Of a stretch of DNA of 64,000 nt, positions 46,858 to 58,420 are shown piece by piece. Where the stretch lies: the NCBI RefSeq assembly GCF_021018895.1, contig NC_079373.1, positions 5,960,001 to 6,024,000 on the forward strand, given 5' to 3'. Below the pieces are notes generated by a model. It saw nothing but the letters and a program-made list of their open reading frames with translations, was not told the DNA's origin and searched no databases. The DNA is from Seriola aureovittata. Lineage: Eukaryota > Chordata > Actinopteri > Carangiformes > Carangidae. The number at the start of each line of letters is the position of its first letter. Position 1 is the stretch's first letter. Both the position numbers and the translations under genes were made by a program.

Positions 46858-49800
46858 AAATAATTTAATGAAATTCACTTTGATTATCAGTTTGCACACC
46901 TATTGTACAATAAAACAATCATAATAACAATGGTTTTAAGTATCTATACTGAAACGTTAGACTTTCACTGCATATTATAATATAGCCCAGTGAGTGAGTG
47001 ATATTTTAGAAAAGCATGGTGAAAGTTCCAAAACCTGAGGAGAAGGTTTGTTAAAATACTGCTCGCAAGTCAAAAACCAGGCTTCAGCCTCCCCTGAGTT
47101 GATGTCTCATTGTTTACACATGCCCACAAACAGCTGACTGTGTTGAATAACTTGATGATACGTTGTTGAGTAGGGATATGACTGACTGTGTGCAAAGCAA
47201 AGTCGTGTGGAAGCATGTTAACTAAGCATCACACTATTATGGTACTCAAAATATTTTCCCAAAGTCTCTGCGATGATCAGTATTTAAGCTGGCAGTATTT
47301 TGTCTCATGACTCGTAACGTTACGGATCGTCCTTTACCGCTCTTGTCTGGTAACACTAACCCAGTCATCAGCTTATGTTCACTAAAGCATCAAGTGTTTT
47401 TTTCTCCAATAAACATGATTTAGCTTACTGAACATAATTTAAATAACTCAAACTCTTACTCGCGCACTTTTAATGTATTATCTTCGGGATTCTTTTGCGC
47501 CGTTAGCATATTGTAGCATATGGCCGGCGTGTTTTGATGATCTGACTTTCTTGTTCTCCTCTGTTTGTCTGTCCATGATTTAGCCTTCATATTGCTGCTT
47601 TACTAAAATAAATGTGAGGGAGGGCATTTTGTGTGGTAGCTGAGGACAGATGTTGCCCAGTGTGAGACGGACAGTTTGCAGTATCCAGTGGCAGCACAAT
47701 TTAGCTGGTGCTGAGTCAGATGGCTGAGATCTGTGAGTTTTCTCAGGGTTAGAGGCAGATGCCTAGACGTCCTTTTATTGTTTAGACCATGGGAATGGAA
47801 AACGCATTGTAAACAAGGAATGTATGTGCCTTTTAGTCTGTTTTTTGAAAGAGAGGCAGACAAAGAGGTTGTGTTTCAAAATATGGGGATCATTCTGTTT
47901 GCAAATAAAATTGTCCGTCACTACACGCGGGAAACTACGGTGACTTTTAGTTTGTCCACTTCACAAATTGTCTCTGATCATGCCAGTACAAAGCTCAGAA
48001 AAAGCTACAGATCTTTTCGTAACACATACTGGTCACAAAGGTCCATGCTTGTGTATAATTATATTCTTCATAACTCCAACTGTGGTCTGTTCATGAATAA
48101 TACTGGATACTGGAGGTCTCTACTTAATACTGAAATTACTCAGCTACTCCCACAAAAGGTCATTGTCTCTTCCCACCAAGGTTTAACTCATGAAATCAGA
48201 CTTTTTTTTGTCAGTTTATTTAACAGCAGCACTTTTACCAGATGTCTGGAGATATAAAACTCCAGTGCAACGCTCCAGCCTCACGTCCTACAACTTCAAA
48301 GTGTTCAGATGCAGAGCCTATCAATCCCCCATGTGGAGAGCTATGCGAGTGTGCCAAACACAGGATGACATGGGAGACAAATCATTAGTTACTACTGCAG
48401 TAATCATTGGAAGGATATTACTGTAATTACCGGTATGACATCGGTGTAATAAGTACAAATCATAAGGAAAGGTATAATTACCCCGTCCACAAATGATACA
48501 AAACATGCTGTGCTGTGCAGTTCTAAACATTGAAAGCTATTTCTGCACAGTAGCATACAATAATAATAACATATAATTAATCTGTGTTTACAATTCTCAA
48601 GTGGGTGATAAGTAAGCCCAAACACAAAAATGACAGCAACAGAAGATAAAATGTAAACATGTTGGGTGTTACCATTGCACAGCAGTTTGAAGGGTTAGAA
48701 CGTGAGTAGTCGTCAGCTCTGAGGTTGATTAATTACAGGCAGGTTGCTTAGTGGGTACAGCCATTGCCTGTGGAAATAAACTGTTCAGTTCTTTTTTTTT
48801 CATGTGAGATCAAGGGAGTAATGACCCCATTTCCACAAGATACTACTTTGTTTAAATGATTTAAAAACTACTGGATGTAGTAATCAAATGTATTAATTTG
48901 TAGAAAGCAAGTGTGATTGCAGAGAAAATATTTTTGTTAGAAAGTCTGTAGCTGACATTAACTCCAACTCTCACTACCCACCGAGGGGCCACAATCCACA
49001 CTTTGGAAAATGTGCACTAAGCTACACACAGTAATGTATAACTCTACAGTTCAACATTCAATATCCATTGAAAATGCATCTCCACTTCCATTATCAGTGG
49101 ATCTCTGGGAAATGCATTGTGCATCCAATGTCTACAGATGGAGCACAGGGTCTACAGTATACACTGTGAAGTAAACTGTGTTAATCTCATGGCTTATTTA
49201 CTGACAGACTCTCTCCTTGGCCTGGGCTTTGAACTCTTTTTTCTATGTGTCTCACAAAACTAGGACACTCCCTGTGGATACAGACTTCAAATGGGAAATA
49301 TTGCAGAAGCCAGTAATGGGGACTTCTTGATCATTCGGTGAATCCAGGTTCTCAGTTAGTGATAAGATGGACTTTAATTACAAAGAATATAAATAGGTTC
49401 ATGGACAACATGCAGTAGTAGATGTCAAATTTCCTGCTTTACGATGAGTAAACCTTTTTTTTTTTTAAATTAAATTTAGAAAACATCTTAAAGATATCAG
49501 TTATGAAAAATAGAAAAAATATACTTGAATATAATTTGAACCTGTTTGATATCAAATTAATAAATCACTTCATCACCAATGAAATATAAGAAATGTACTA
49601 TCTCTTTCAGCACATTTCATGTCATTTAGAGGAAGTTTTTATGGAAAGCTGACACAATAGGAGTCACAAATAATTTGTAGTATATTTGACTCCCTGACAG
49701 ATACAAAAGCCTCTCCCACTACTCTGAACTTTAGACCTTATTCAAATGAGTGTGTTGATTCAATATCAGCAAAACTATTTGTGCTATTTTGTGTAGTTTA

Positions 49801-50274
49801 TCCAACTCATATACAGTATATATGATAACATTTTCGTTTTGCTGGTCATTCAATTGTTTGGCCTGCTGTTTGCTTCAGTAAGAATCATTTGGTTCTGATT
49901 AATGACATCTAGACACCCAGTACCTCTGAGATTCAAAGCACAACACACTAGGCTGAAGACGCTCTTTCATCCAATTAGACTGCAAAATATTGTTTGGCAT
50001 TTTTTTGGCTTAAGATGACAGACTCTCAGGTACTCCTTCTTGATTTATCGCAGACAAAAATATACTGTGTTGTGGCTCACAGGGACTCCGTACATAGGCT
50101 CCGGACTTGGACGTTGAATATATGCATTAATATGACAGCCTTTGCGGTCCAGTGAAGCAGGACTCGCTGTCTCTAGATGTAAAATCCCCACTGAGCCACT
50201 CAGTTGCTCTCCAGATATAGTTTAATGGGCTACAATCTGAATTCTGTGTCACTTATTTTCTTCTTTGTCTCCAG
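46858..50274. other. AT-rich DNA, no gene
   Basis: The 174-codon open frame over 47733-48257 is the longest in the window. It has no recognised domain, a T-rich hydrophobic composition and no splice context, so I treat it as chance. The part 47270-47550 has CpG-bearing repeat-like words. The rest is unremarkable. Confidence 0.45.
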
Positions 50275-50329
50275 GCTTTGCTAGCATTGATCCAACACAG
50301 ACCAGAGGCACCAATCAAATGAGCACCAG
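50275..50329 (+). other. candidate exon with consensus splice sites
   Basis: A strong acceptor (TTATTTTCTTCTTTGTCTCCAG written without its first bases, ending at 50274) and a strong donor (CAG|GTAAGG, at 50330) delimit 55 bases. Two frames contain stops. The third is open and reads, after two leading bases, FASIDPTQTRGTNQMST. Coding use would need an upstream exon ending one base into a codon, which the 41.5-kb candidate does not provide. The sequence could be a non-coding RNA exon. I do not recognise the peptide. It lies 1.6 kb before the better candidate at 51882-52102 but does not join it in frame directly. Confidence 0.3.
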
Positions 50330-51881
50330 GTAAGGCTGTCTAAACCATATAAATGTCAGTTCAATCTCCATTTCAGACTACATCCAAACATTTCAAAGTA
50401 AGGACACTGAGTGGGATTTACTTTATTTACATACTAGATGAAGTTGATCAATAATAGGCTGCCCAGGTATATTGTGACCCATTTTAACAACAGTAGAGGG
50501 TCTTAAATTTAGACCATTTGACCTGTCAAACATGTCCCAGCGCAAATATATGCCAACACCTGCTCCTGTTCATTCAGTTAGAAAGACAGTAGCTCTGTTG
50601 TCTTACAGTATGATTGAAAGAATGATGATGCAGCATGAGTCAGTGGTGAAAAATACTTTGTGATGACAGCAGGTTAAGAAAATAGGAAGAGGAACAGCTC
50701 ACAAATATTCAACAATCAAAGGTTTTGATTGGGCTAGGAGTAGAGATCCTTATACATAACAGACCTGTAGAACACAATCCTTAAGCCGCGTACTTTGATT
50801 AAATTTCAAGGGAAAAGAATAAAAATGAGACCAGATTTGAAAGGAAGCCGAATGATAAGCTTGGATAATTAAACTCGAGAAGACCCAACACCAACAGCCG
50901 CTCGCTGCAGCTAGACGAGCCACCAATTAGCAATCAGTCTTTAAAAGTGTAGTGACATATGTCAGTTGACCGTCTCATCAAAGAGACACTGCCTGATCAG
51001 AGATGGTCGTGAGTCCATTCTGATCCACTTGGTGTTAGACATGTTGACACACAGAACGGAGATTTCCTGCAGCGACAGGAAATGACCTAACCAGATTAGA
51101 CTGATAATAACTTGGACAGAGCCCAACTGAGAAGCAAGTAGACGCATGAGGGCCGCGAGCGTGCAGGACTCATGATTTATTATCATAGAAAACGGTGCCT
51201 TTTTGTAAATTGAATCATTTTAGAGCACTGAACATCTGTTCATTTTTATATATGTCCTATGTGTAAAAGTGTTTAATATTTGCTCTGTACAGCTCTGCAG
51301 CTCCCACTTGCTACAGCACACCCACCCATTTCTGATCTGTAGTAAACACTGACATTTTAAAACTCAGAGGATAATAATCATAATGTTGACTTGTAAACGT
51401 TTATTTCTTTATCTTATGATATCACTGAGGTGATTAACTTTCAACAATCTAAATTTATTCATGAATTTAATAATAATATTAATCAACCGTTGAACTCACA
51501 AGGAAAATTGCATATGTACATATTCCGCACAATCACACCTAAGTGTTGTATTTATGATTTTCTGCTGGTATACATTGCCAGTAAGACTGCAGTTACTTGC
51601 ATGTGTGTGCTTGTGAATATGTGTGAATAATGGAGTGTCCAATTCACTAAGGAAAGAGCAGAAATTGAGTTCAGTGATTTGCCAGGACAGACTTAATACA
51701 AAAGCAGGTTTCTACTAAATTAGAAAGACATGCAGACAAAAGAGACCAGCATACACTATCCAACACGACACCCGTGTGTTGCAGCAATTCATTAAATTTA
51801 ATAGAGGAATTATTGTAATTGTCAGATCAAGTGATTTGAGCAGTGGGATTACTTTTGAGGACCTTTTCTGGATATTTTTAG
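50330..51881. other. intron-like DNA between two candidate exons
   Basis: No gene. The part 50870-51185 is less AT-rich and free of repeats and is a weak conserved-element candidate. Confidence 0.4.
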
Positions 51882-52102
51882 TGGTGTGCTGTGTAGATGT
51901 GTGCTCGTATGTCCTGAACCAGGGACCTTTCAGTCCTGAGATGTTGACAGAATGTGGGGCACGACTTATGACTGAGGCTGCTGAGTATCCAGCGACCCTG
52001 AATGCTCCTCTACTGTCAGGTCTGCAGCTCTACCTTCAGGCTGTCTGGGGAGTTTTAATGTACTCTGAAGCTCAACTGCAACTGTCCAAACATGGCAAAC
52101 AG
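51882..52102 (+). CDS. candidate protein-coding exon, unknown gene
   Basis: The plus frame is open throughout, and from 51923 to 52102 it has the texture of real protein: GPFSPEMLTECGARLMTEAA, then EYPATLNAPLLSGLQLYLQA and VWGVLMYSEAQLQLSKHGKQ. Residues are mixed, with an amphipathic Leu/Ala/Gln pattern suggesting helix and CTG/CAG/GCT-type codons, unlike the T-rich chance frames nearby. Two starts are possible. One follows GGATATTTTTAG at 51881, giving 221 bases beginning one base into a codon. The other follows CTGAACCAG at 51922, giving 180 bases (60 codons) in phase 0. The donor CAG|GTCACT at 52103 is weak. I do not recognise the family and see no motif. It could be an exon of a large-intron gene or a decayed or processed gene fragment; no neighbouring exon is clearly in phase. 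Confidence 0.45.
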
Positions 52103-55100
52103 GTCACTAATTCATGCTCTTTGCCACTTTTTTTTCTTACCCTGCCATTCTATTAGTTTTTAGTTCTTCACCTGGTGTCAAAAGTATATTGCCATGCATT
52201 CAAATATCTGCTTTCTTTTAGTAATTACCACTGCATGTTCCTTTTTTATTATCTGTAGTGCTTTTCTTAGATTAAAGAGATCAGGAGTCCTAAGACCGAC
52301 TCCAATTTTTAAGGGGCAAAAAATAATTGGCTCCTTCTCTCAGCAAGAAAAAAGCATTTTAGAGTTGAGGTCGACCTGCATCAACTCTCTATTCATCTTA
52401 CAATAACCTGTAATTAAAAGAAAACATGAAGAGCATTTTTCACAACAGATAATAAAGGTAGTTAGAGCTGTGAAGGTAATATTATACATCACAATGCAAA
52501 ACGCTGAAATAATGTTAATACCTTGGCTGGAGAGCAAGACTTTCTTAGAGCTTACAATTGAAATTTTTTGTGATGACATTTTGCGAGGTCATTGCATTAT
52601 CTTCCATGAAAATGTGAGCAGCCAGAAAAAGCTTTGTCACCAAATCAGAAGGATAAGGCATGCATAAAATGAGCGGTAGGTGTCATTTCAAAGCCTGAAA
52701 TCTCAGCAAATTACTGACCTGAGACATTAGTGTACATCATCCTTAAATTTACACTTGTGTTGGATGGTCAGTGAAATTGTGCAACCACTGAAATTACAGA
52801 TTGTCCAATTTCAAGTGCAGACATCCATAAAATAAGCTCCAACCATTACTGGAAGTTTTTTTTACGGTCAAAAGAAGGCTAAGGAAAGAGGAGATTATTT
52901 TGGATACTCTCTGGCACCGGTATATATGTGCTAGTCTCCCACTAAGTGTGAATGTCCGCAGGCAGTCTCTCCATCTGGCAGTACACAACCAGACAGACTG
53001 TCCCAGTCACTGCCCTGTCCCTCTCTCTCCATGCTGCAACCCAAAGACATGCACAGGGCAACAACTTGCCTCTTATCCAGCACTCCCACCCCAGTCTCAG
53101 CACCGTCCTGTGTCCTTTGGGTCCTCCGGGCTCTTTGATAGTCTCACAGGCGACATATGTGAGTCTGATTAGCATATGGCTGTGGGTTACTGCATTCCAG
53201 AGCCCACAGCAGGCCATGGTTGGGAAGGCTGCAGGGAGGAGTGTAATTGATTCAGAGCACTCTCTCCCTAAAGCATGGTGAGGACAGAGCAACCTGGAAT
53301 AGTTTGGATTTTTAATGTATCTGAATTAGACTTTTTACTGCAGCTGCACAAGGGCTGTAACACAGTGTTTGCTTTTTCAAAATGACTGTATTTATCATTA
53401 TACTGTTAATTTGCACTGAAACCTGCCTTCCATTTATGTGTTGAAGCAAAGTGCAAAAGAAAAATTGACTACGGTTTTAATTAATTACAAGAAAACCTTT
53501 AACCTTTAACAATCATGCAAAAAATAGTTATGATTTTTAGCACTGCAAGTATAAGAAATCACCTAATCAAGACCACAAGTGTTAAGATCAGGGCAGCACA
53601 TGTCTGCAGGGCAGTTTGAGTATTAATTTACTTCACCTCTAATCTTTAGTTTGACAATGCTGCTGCATATAGACATGCACATAGAACAATAGTTCCTTTA
53701 GATCTCTACTACTTAACAATAGCTTGGTAGAAAAAGTCATTTAATTCACTGTGCCACTCAAATGCTACAAGCAACTTTTAAGGTGAATTATTTTCTTGCT
53801 TGTTCCTCAATGAATTCACGTTGTGAATCAACCAACACAATTTAAATATCAATATAATAATATATACAACTTATACCATTCAGTTTGTTTGTATTGGCTC
53901 TCTTGCATGACATACTGTGTGAATACTATATGAATGTGTCTATGAATTTCAACCAGGTAGTGATTGGTTCATTCTGGCGAGCTTCAGCAGCACTTCACCT
54001 GTGGGTGTATGTGAATATAAAATATCATGATCAAACATGGAAGTGAGCAAATGTCTGCACAGTGTTTGTGAATGTTGAAATATGCTTAAGTCAGTAATCA
54101 TAAATTCATAAATTACTAAATGGGTTGGTTAGTTTAATCACAGTGTGAGTAAGGTCTAAGGGTTTTGTGGATATATGTTCTATTCAGTTCTGTTGTAGTT
54201 AAAAAGTTGCATACTTTGCTCACTATTATGTGACAGTAGTACCTTGCACTTCAGAAATAAAATGGCTCAGCAGATGTACACTGACTAAAACCGGAGTAGC
54301 TCTTGAGAGAGTACTTGAGAAAAGCAATAATCCTGTTTAAAATTTTTCTTGGCTGATAAAAAAAAAAAAAAAAAAATCAGTGATGAGCATCAAACCTAAT
54401 ATTTAACTTCTAAAGGCCACAGATTGCATCTCCAGACAGGTTTTGCCAGCACTTATCTTTGTCAAATGCCACCTTAGATTTTTGTTAGCGGCCTTCTCTC
54501 TCATGGTCTTAACTTCTTAATCTTGGGAGAAGAAAACTCCAAATCGTTTTGTCAGATGATGTCCCAATACTTACTGAGTGGTATGCAAAAGGTCACAGCG
54601 AGAGCAGCGATGCTCCTTTCATGCCACATTCTGTCACGAGCCCCTCTGCATTCACAGGCAGTGAATCTGTTTATGCAGTAACGATTGCGGGGGCTTACAT
54701 TAAGGTTACCTTTACTATGAATTCAATAGAAATACATCCATTATGCAGCATTTACCCTGCACTGTGCTTTATGTGACAAACAATTTAGTGTAGAAATGTA
54801 GATAAAAACAATGTTGAGTGACATACATAAAAAAAAAAACCCAAACAAACTATCTGTTAATGAATGCAAAAATTTAAAACATCACAATTAACGCTGTCAT
54901 AAGTCACTTTAAGGTGTCACAATGTGACAGACTGATCATTTCACAATGGGAGATGGGAGTACAGTGCTGTGCTTTTGGCATCCTTCTCAGGTATTATACC
55001 GATAAAAGCAATCTTGCTCATTTACACAGAAAATAGTTAGTGGATTGATTGTGTGGATAATGTTATGTGCTTATTGTCAGACAGAATTGCACAAATGTGT

Positions 55101-56040
55101 CGCTCCCCATTGAATGTGTTGCATGAGGTCTTTTATTGCAAAGCTGACATCGTCAAAGCAATGTGCCTTTATCTCTTGGGAGGCTCACAGGGCCAGGGCA
55201 TGATTGTCTCTCTGAATTAATGGCCCTCTGTTCGAGTGAAAACTAGAACAGCAGCATAATTAAAATCCACTCTATATTCCACAATAGCTCCCTTGCTTTA
55301 CCAGGTGAGCTATGCCTTGCCGCCCATTGCCCTGGGTGTCTTTACACTGCTTGGGTGGGTTTCATTTCAAACGAGATGGAATAAAATTGTATGGATAAAA
55401 GAGAATAAATTAGTAAAATATAATAAAAGGACAGGAACGGGGTAGATTAAAAGATGATGGCGGATTTAAAATCCATGTTGAAAGTAAACTTAGCAGCCGA
55501 CCATCTTTTTGGTTGTTTCTGCATTTTAACGATCTGTTGTTTATCTGAAGCTTTGGAGGTTCGGTTTGAAGTGTTTTTGGCTGTTGGTCCATCAACAGTA
55601 CTTTAGCCAGTATATGTTGTGTACTCTGCTTCTGCCCCGTCCCTATAGCCCAGGTTTTGTGATGCCGGTTTAATTATTCATTAAAACTTCAGTCAATCAT
55701 TGAAGGTTGTTGTCAGACATCTCATAAAAAGCCCAACAATTGACATTCAGCAGAGCACAACACAGACAGACGTCAATATTCCAATACTGTCAAAGGACAT
55801 AGTAGCAATGTTTGCCTATCATTTTGTAGATACTGGCAGAAATGCAGGGGCCATATCTGCATTTCTACTTTTTTATAATTTTCTGCTTCTGATTTGCCCT
55901 CTAACTTGTGGATGCATTGTCCAAAATGCACTTCCTTTATATATTCCATGTTCTCCCTGCTACTAGTTATACATTTGTTCATGCAGCTGCAGTTTTGATC
56001 TGAGTGCAGCGTCACAGATGTGTTTCACCTGGACAAACAA
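52103..56040. other. no recognised gene
   Basis: Open frames at 52900-53290 overlap on both strands and come from a GC-richer stretch (52890-53285), which is a possible conserved element or decayed exon but shows no consistent splice sites. The part 55130-55330 is also balanced in composition. A 19-A run lies at 54359-54377. Otherwise AT-rich. Confidence 0.4.
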
Positions 56041-56304
56041 CTAGTATGTGGACGTCCTGACACTGAAGAGACTTCCTTGGTGCTTAACCCCTCAAAGGCC
56101 AATGAGCTCTTTTATGGGGAGAGGTGAACATGCAGTGCCCCTACCTTCCTCTTCAAACCCCTGAGCCTCAAAGGCCAGATGATGGAACAGGTCAAGGCCG
56201 TTAATTACCTGGGAATAGAGAAAGGCTGCCTTCTGTCTTTTTCCCAAAATGCTGACAGTGTGCAGGAAGCCCCAGCACAGCCTGTTAAGTGGAGAAATTT
56301 ATAG
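56041..56304 (+). pseudogene. LINE reverse-transcriptase remnant
   Basis: One frame reads TSLVLNPSKANELFYGER, then a stop at 56125-56127. It resumes in the same frame with PLSLKGQMMEQVKAVNYLGI, then LLSFSQNADSVQEAPAQP, and ends at the TAG at 56302. This follows the usual order of non-LTR reverse transcriptases just after the YADD box: 'L.LN.SKTKEL…', '…I.G..VE.V…YKYLG', '…LSF..N.D.V..KA.QRL'. The catalytic YADD box itself is not recognisable upstream. The in-frame stop and missing flanks make this a dead fragment. The clade may be among those common in fishes but was not determined. Confidence 0.75.
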
Positions 56305-57423
56305 CTCCAGTTCATGATTGGTGCACAGAACCCCTCTCTGTCCCAACTGTCTGGGTCCACATGGTCCAGATTTTTGCAGCACAGCACATGCAGAATCCAC
56401 ATGGTCCAAGCTTAGTTGGCTAGTGTTAGGAAAGACATTTTTTACATCCGCCTACCAGCCTCTTATTGATTTGATATTAGATCCTGTTACAAATTTGCCT
56501 CCACAAAAAAGCATAGCGAGTAAAATAGTAAAACTATAGATAGTGTCGGTTAATGTCTGGCAGAAGAGAAGCCTCTCTTGTTACACAGTCTTTTGCCTCC
56601 ATCATTTGTTTCCAGCTCTCCCATCGGGTCACAGTTGTAAAGTCCCTGTGGCTGAGACAAACACATGCTCATGAGGGATTTTAATCCTTACCGCAGACTG
56701 TTGTCAGCTTCACAGATAAAATGTGAAAAACGTCAACATGACACATAAACCCACTCTGCTATTTGTGCTGGTGTTTTTTTTTTTTTTTTTTTTACGCTGC
56801 ATTTCTCTTTTACTTGTTTGGCCCTGATTAAGTCAGAAAACCTTATTGTGCCAGGCTGGACATGTCATATTTCTTTGAGCACAATGTTTTGACAAACTTG
56901 CAACACTGCGCATTGTATTATTTCAGTGTGTTGCCTTTGGGCATTATCCACAGAGCTATGTTTGGGTTAATGTTATATGGGCAGAATTCCTTTTGGAAAA
57001 AATAGAAGCTTGTCATTTTTAATTTACTTTTTGCTTCTTTGTGACACATCATGCTGCAGTTACTGTATTTACATGACACAATTTAGCGTAATTCTAAGCG
57101 TATGGTGGCTGTTGGTTAAATTAAGTAAATCAGTGGGTCCGAACAGATTTTAATTTCCTCTAATTCGTTCATAATCATCATATATCATTTTTTTTTAATA
57201 GTTTTTGTTTTGCATGTGTCATTTAACTCAATCTATTTTTTGTCTCAGAACCTGTGGGCACCCTGCTCTGTTTACTTCACACGTCAGTAATTCTCCAGGT
57301 GCCTTTGCTCCCATGGCTTCTGCACACGTTCCGCCCCTTCTGGCAGCGTGTTAGGTCATTAGAACTAGATGGCAGTGTTGCAGAAAAGGCAGCCCCTAAC
57401 TGCCACTCTTCCTAGATAACAGG
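56305..57423. other. AT-rich DNA, no gene
   Basis: A 20-T run lies at 56774-56793. Nothing else recognised. Confidence 0.5.
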
Positions 57424-57620
57424 CCCTTCTCTTCCTCCCTCGCTCTCATACTTTCTGTCTCTATCGCTCTCTCCCAGACCATCCACTCCCGCCCCTCCAC
57501 CCTCTCTGTCCTATCTACCTCTCTTATGCTTCACCTCCTCCTCCCACTTCTGTCTTTGACTCTCTTTGTGTCTCTCTGCCTCTTTTACTTCCTCTCTCGC
57601 TCTCTGCCATCACCTTTATG
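57424..57620. repeat. pyrimidine-rich tract (~200 bases)
   Basis: A non-tandem C/T-rich stretch with few purines, full of CTCTC, CCTCC and TCTCT words. It is not a clean microsatellite. Mirror-symmetric pyrimidine tracts can form triplex structures; whether this one does is unknown. It could also act as a strong polypyrimidine signal, but no exon follows it. Confidence 0.8.
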
Positions 57621-58175
57621 TTTCATTGCTGGATCATGTCCAGTAGCAACCTAGTTTGCCCCTGTGGACCAAAGGTTTCTCTCCCTTGCCACTGATGACC
57701 TTGTTTGGTGTGGCTAGTTCGTGGCAGATTATATACTGCTCATACCAAAGAAGAGGGCCCAGCAGCACCCCAAGAAATAAATGATTAATTTCCTTCTTTT
57801 CCTAGTGGGTGAACAAGCAGCGTCCCCACTGGGAGCACTGTAGATAATAGTGTAGAACTGACATAATTTGTTATGAGTAGCTCGGATGTTTGATACTAAG
57901 AGAAAACATTTTCAATGCCGCTTTAAGCATTAATTTGCCACTTGAGGAGTGTAAACAGAAACACCAGGGATGGGTATTTGTGGTCTAACATCAAGTAAAG
58001 AGAAACATATTAGTGATTGGGAACTTGACAGTGATAAGTGGCATGTGAATACATACGCCTGCAGATGTAATCTGTTACTGTTTCCTAATGAATGATTTAT
58101 AGAGTTGTGGGTGAACACAAAGGATCACTTTATTGATTTAACATTTTGAGGGGAACAGGAACATGTTGATGTCAG
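57621..58175. other. AT-rich DNA, no gene
   Basis: Nothing recognised. Confidence 0.5.
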
Positions 58176-58420
58176 AGGCATCCAGCCATTCATCCATTTG
58201 CAAAACCACTTATCATGTTCGGTGTCACAGGAGGCTGCAGCCTATCCCAGTACACTTTAGGTGAGAGGCAAACCGTGGATGGATCACAAGTCTGGGCCAA
58301 CACATATAGACATAAACACATTTATACACACACTCACGCCAACCTTTTTAGAGTTCCCATGTCACCTCAGCTGCACACAGACATGGAGAGACACGCCACA
58401 CTGAAAAGCACTAGGAACAC
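58176..58420 (+). mobile_element. dispersed teleost repeat (GGCTGCAGCCTATCCCAG type)
   Basis: The words CCAGCCATTCATCCATTTGC, AACCACTTATCATG, GGCTGCAGCCTATCCCAGTA, GAGAGGCAAACCGTGGATGG, TCACAAGTCTGGGCCAACAC, CACACTCACGCCAACC and TTTAGAGTTCCCATGTCACC follow, in order, an abundant fish repeat ('gctggagcctatcccagctgactttgggcgagaggcggggtacaccctggacaggtcgccagtc'). It is probably the 3' region of a LINE. Strongly decayed; the open frame over it is incidental. Confidence 0.75.

Noticed and set aside
46648..46899. An 83-codon minus-strand open frame
   Set aside because: It lies entirely over a tRNA-derived SINE and its flanks.
47733..48257. The longest open frame in the window (174 codons, plus strand)
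   Set aside because: T-rich, hydrophobic chance composition, no recognisable domain, no splice context, and overlapping open frames on the other strand.
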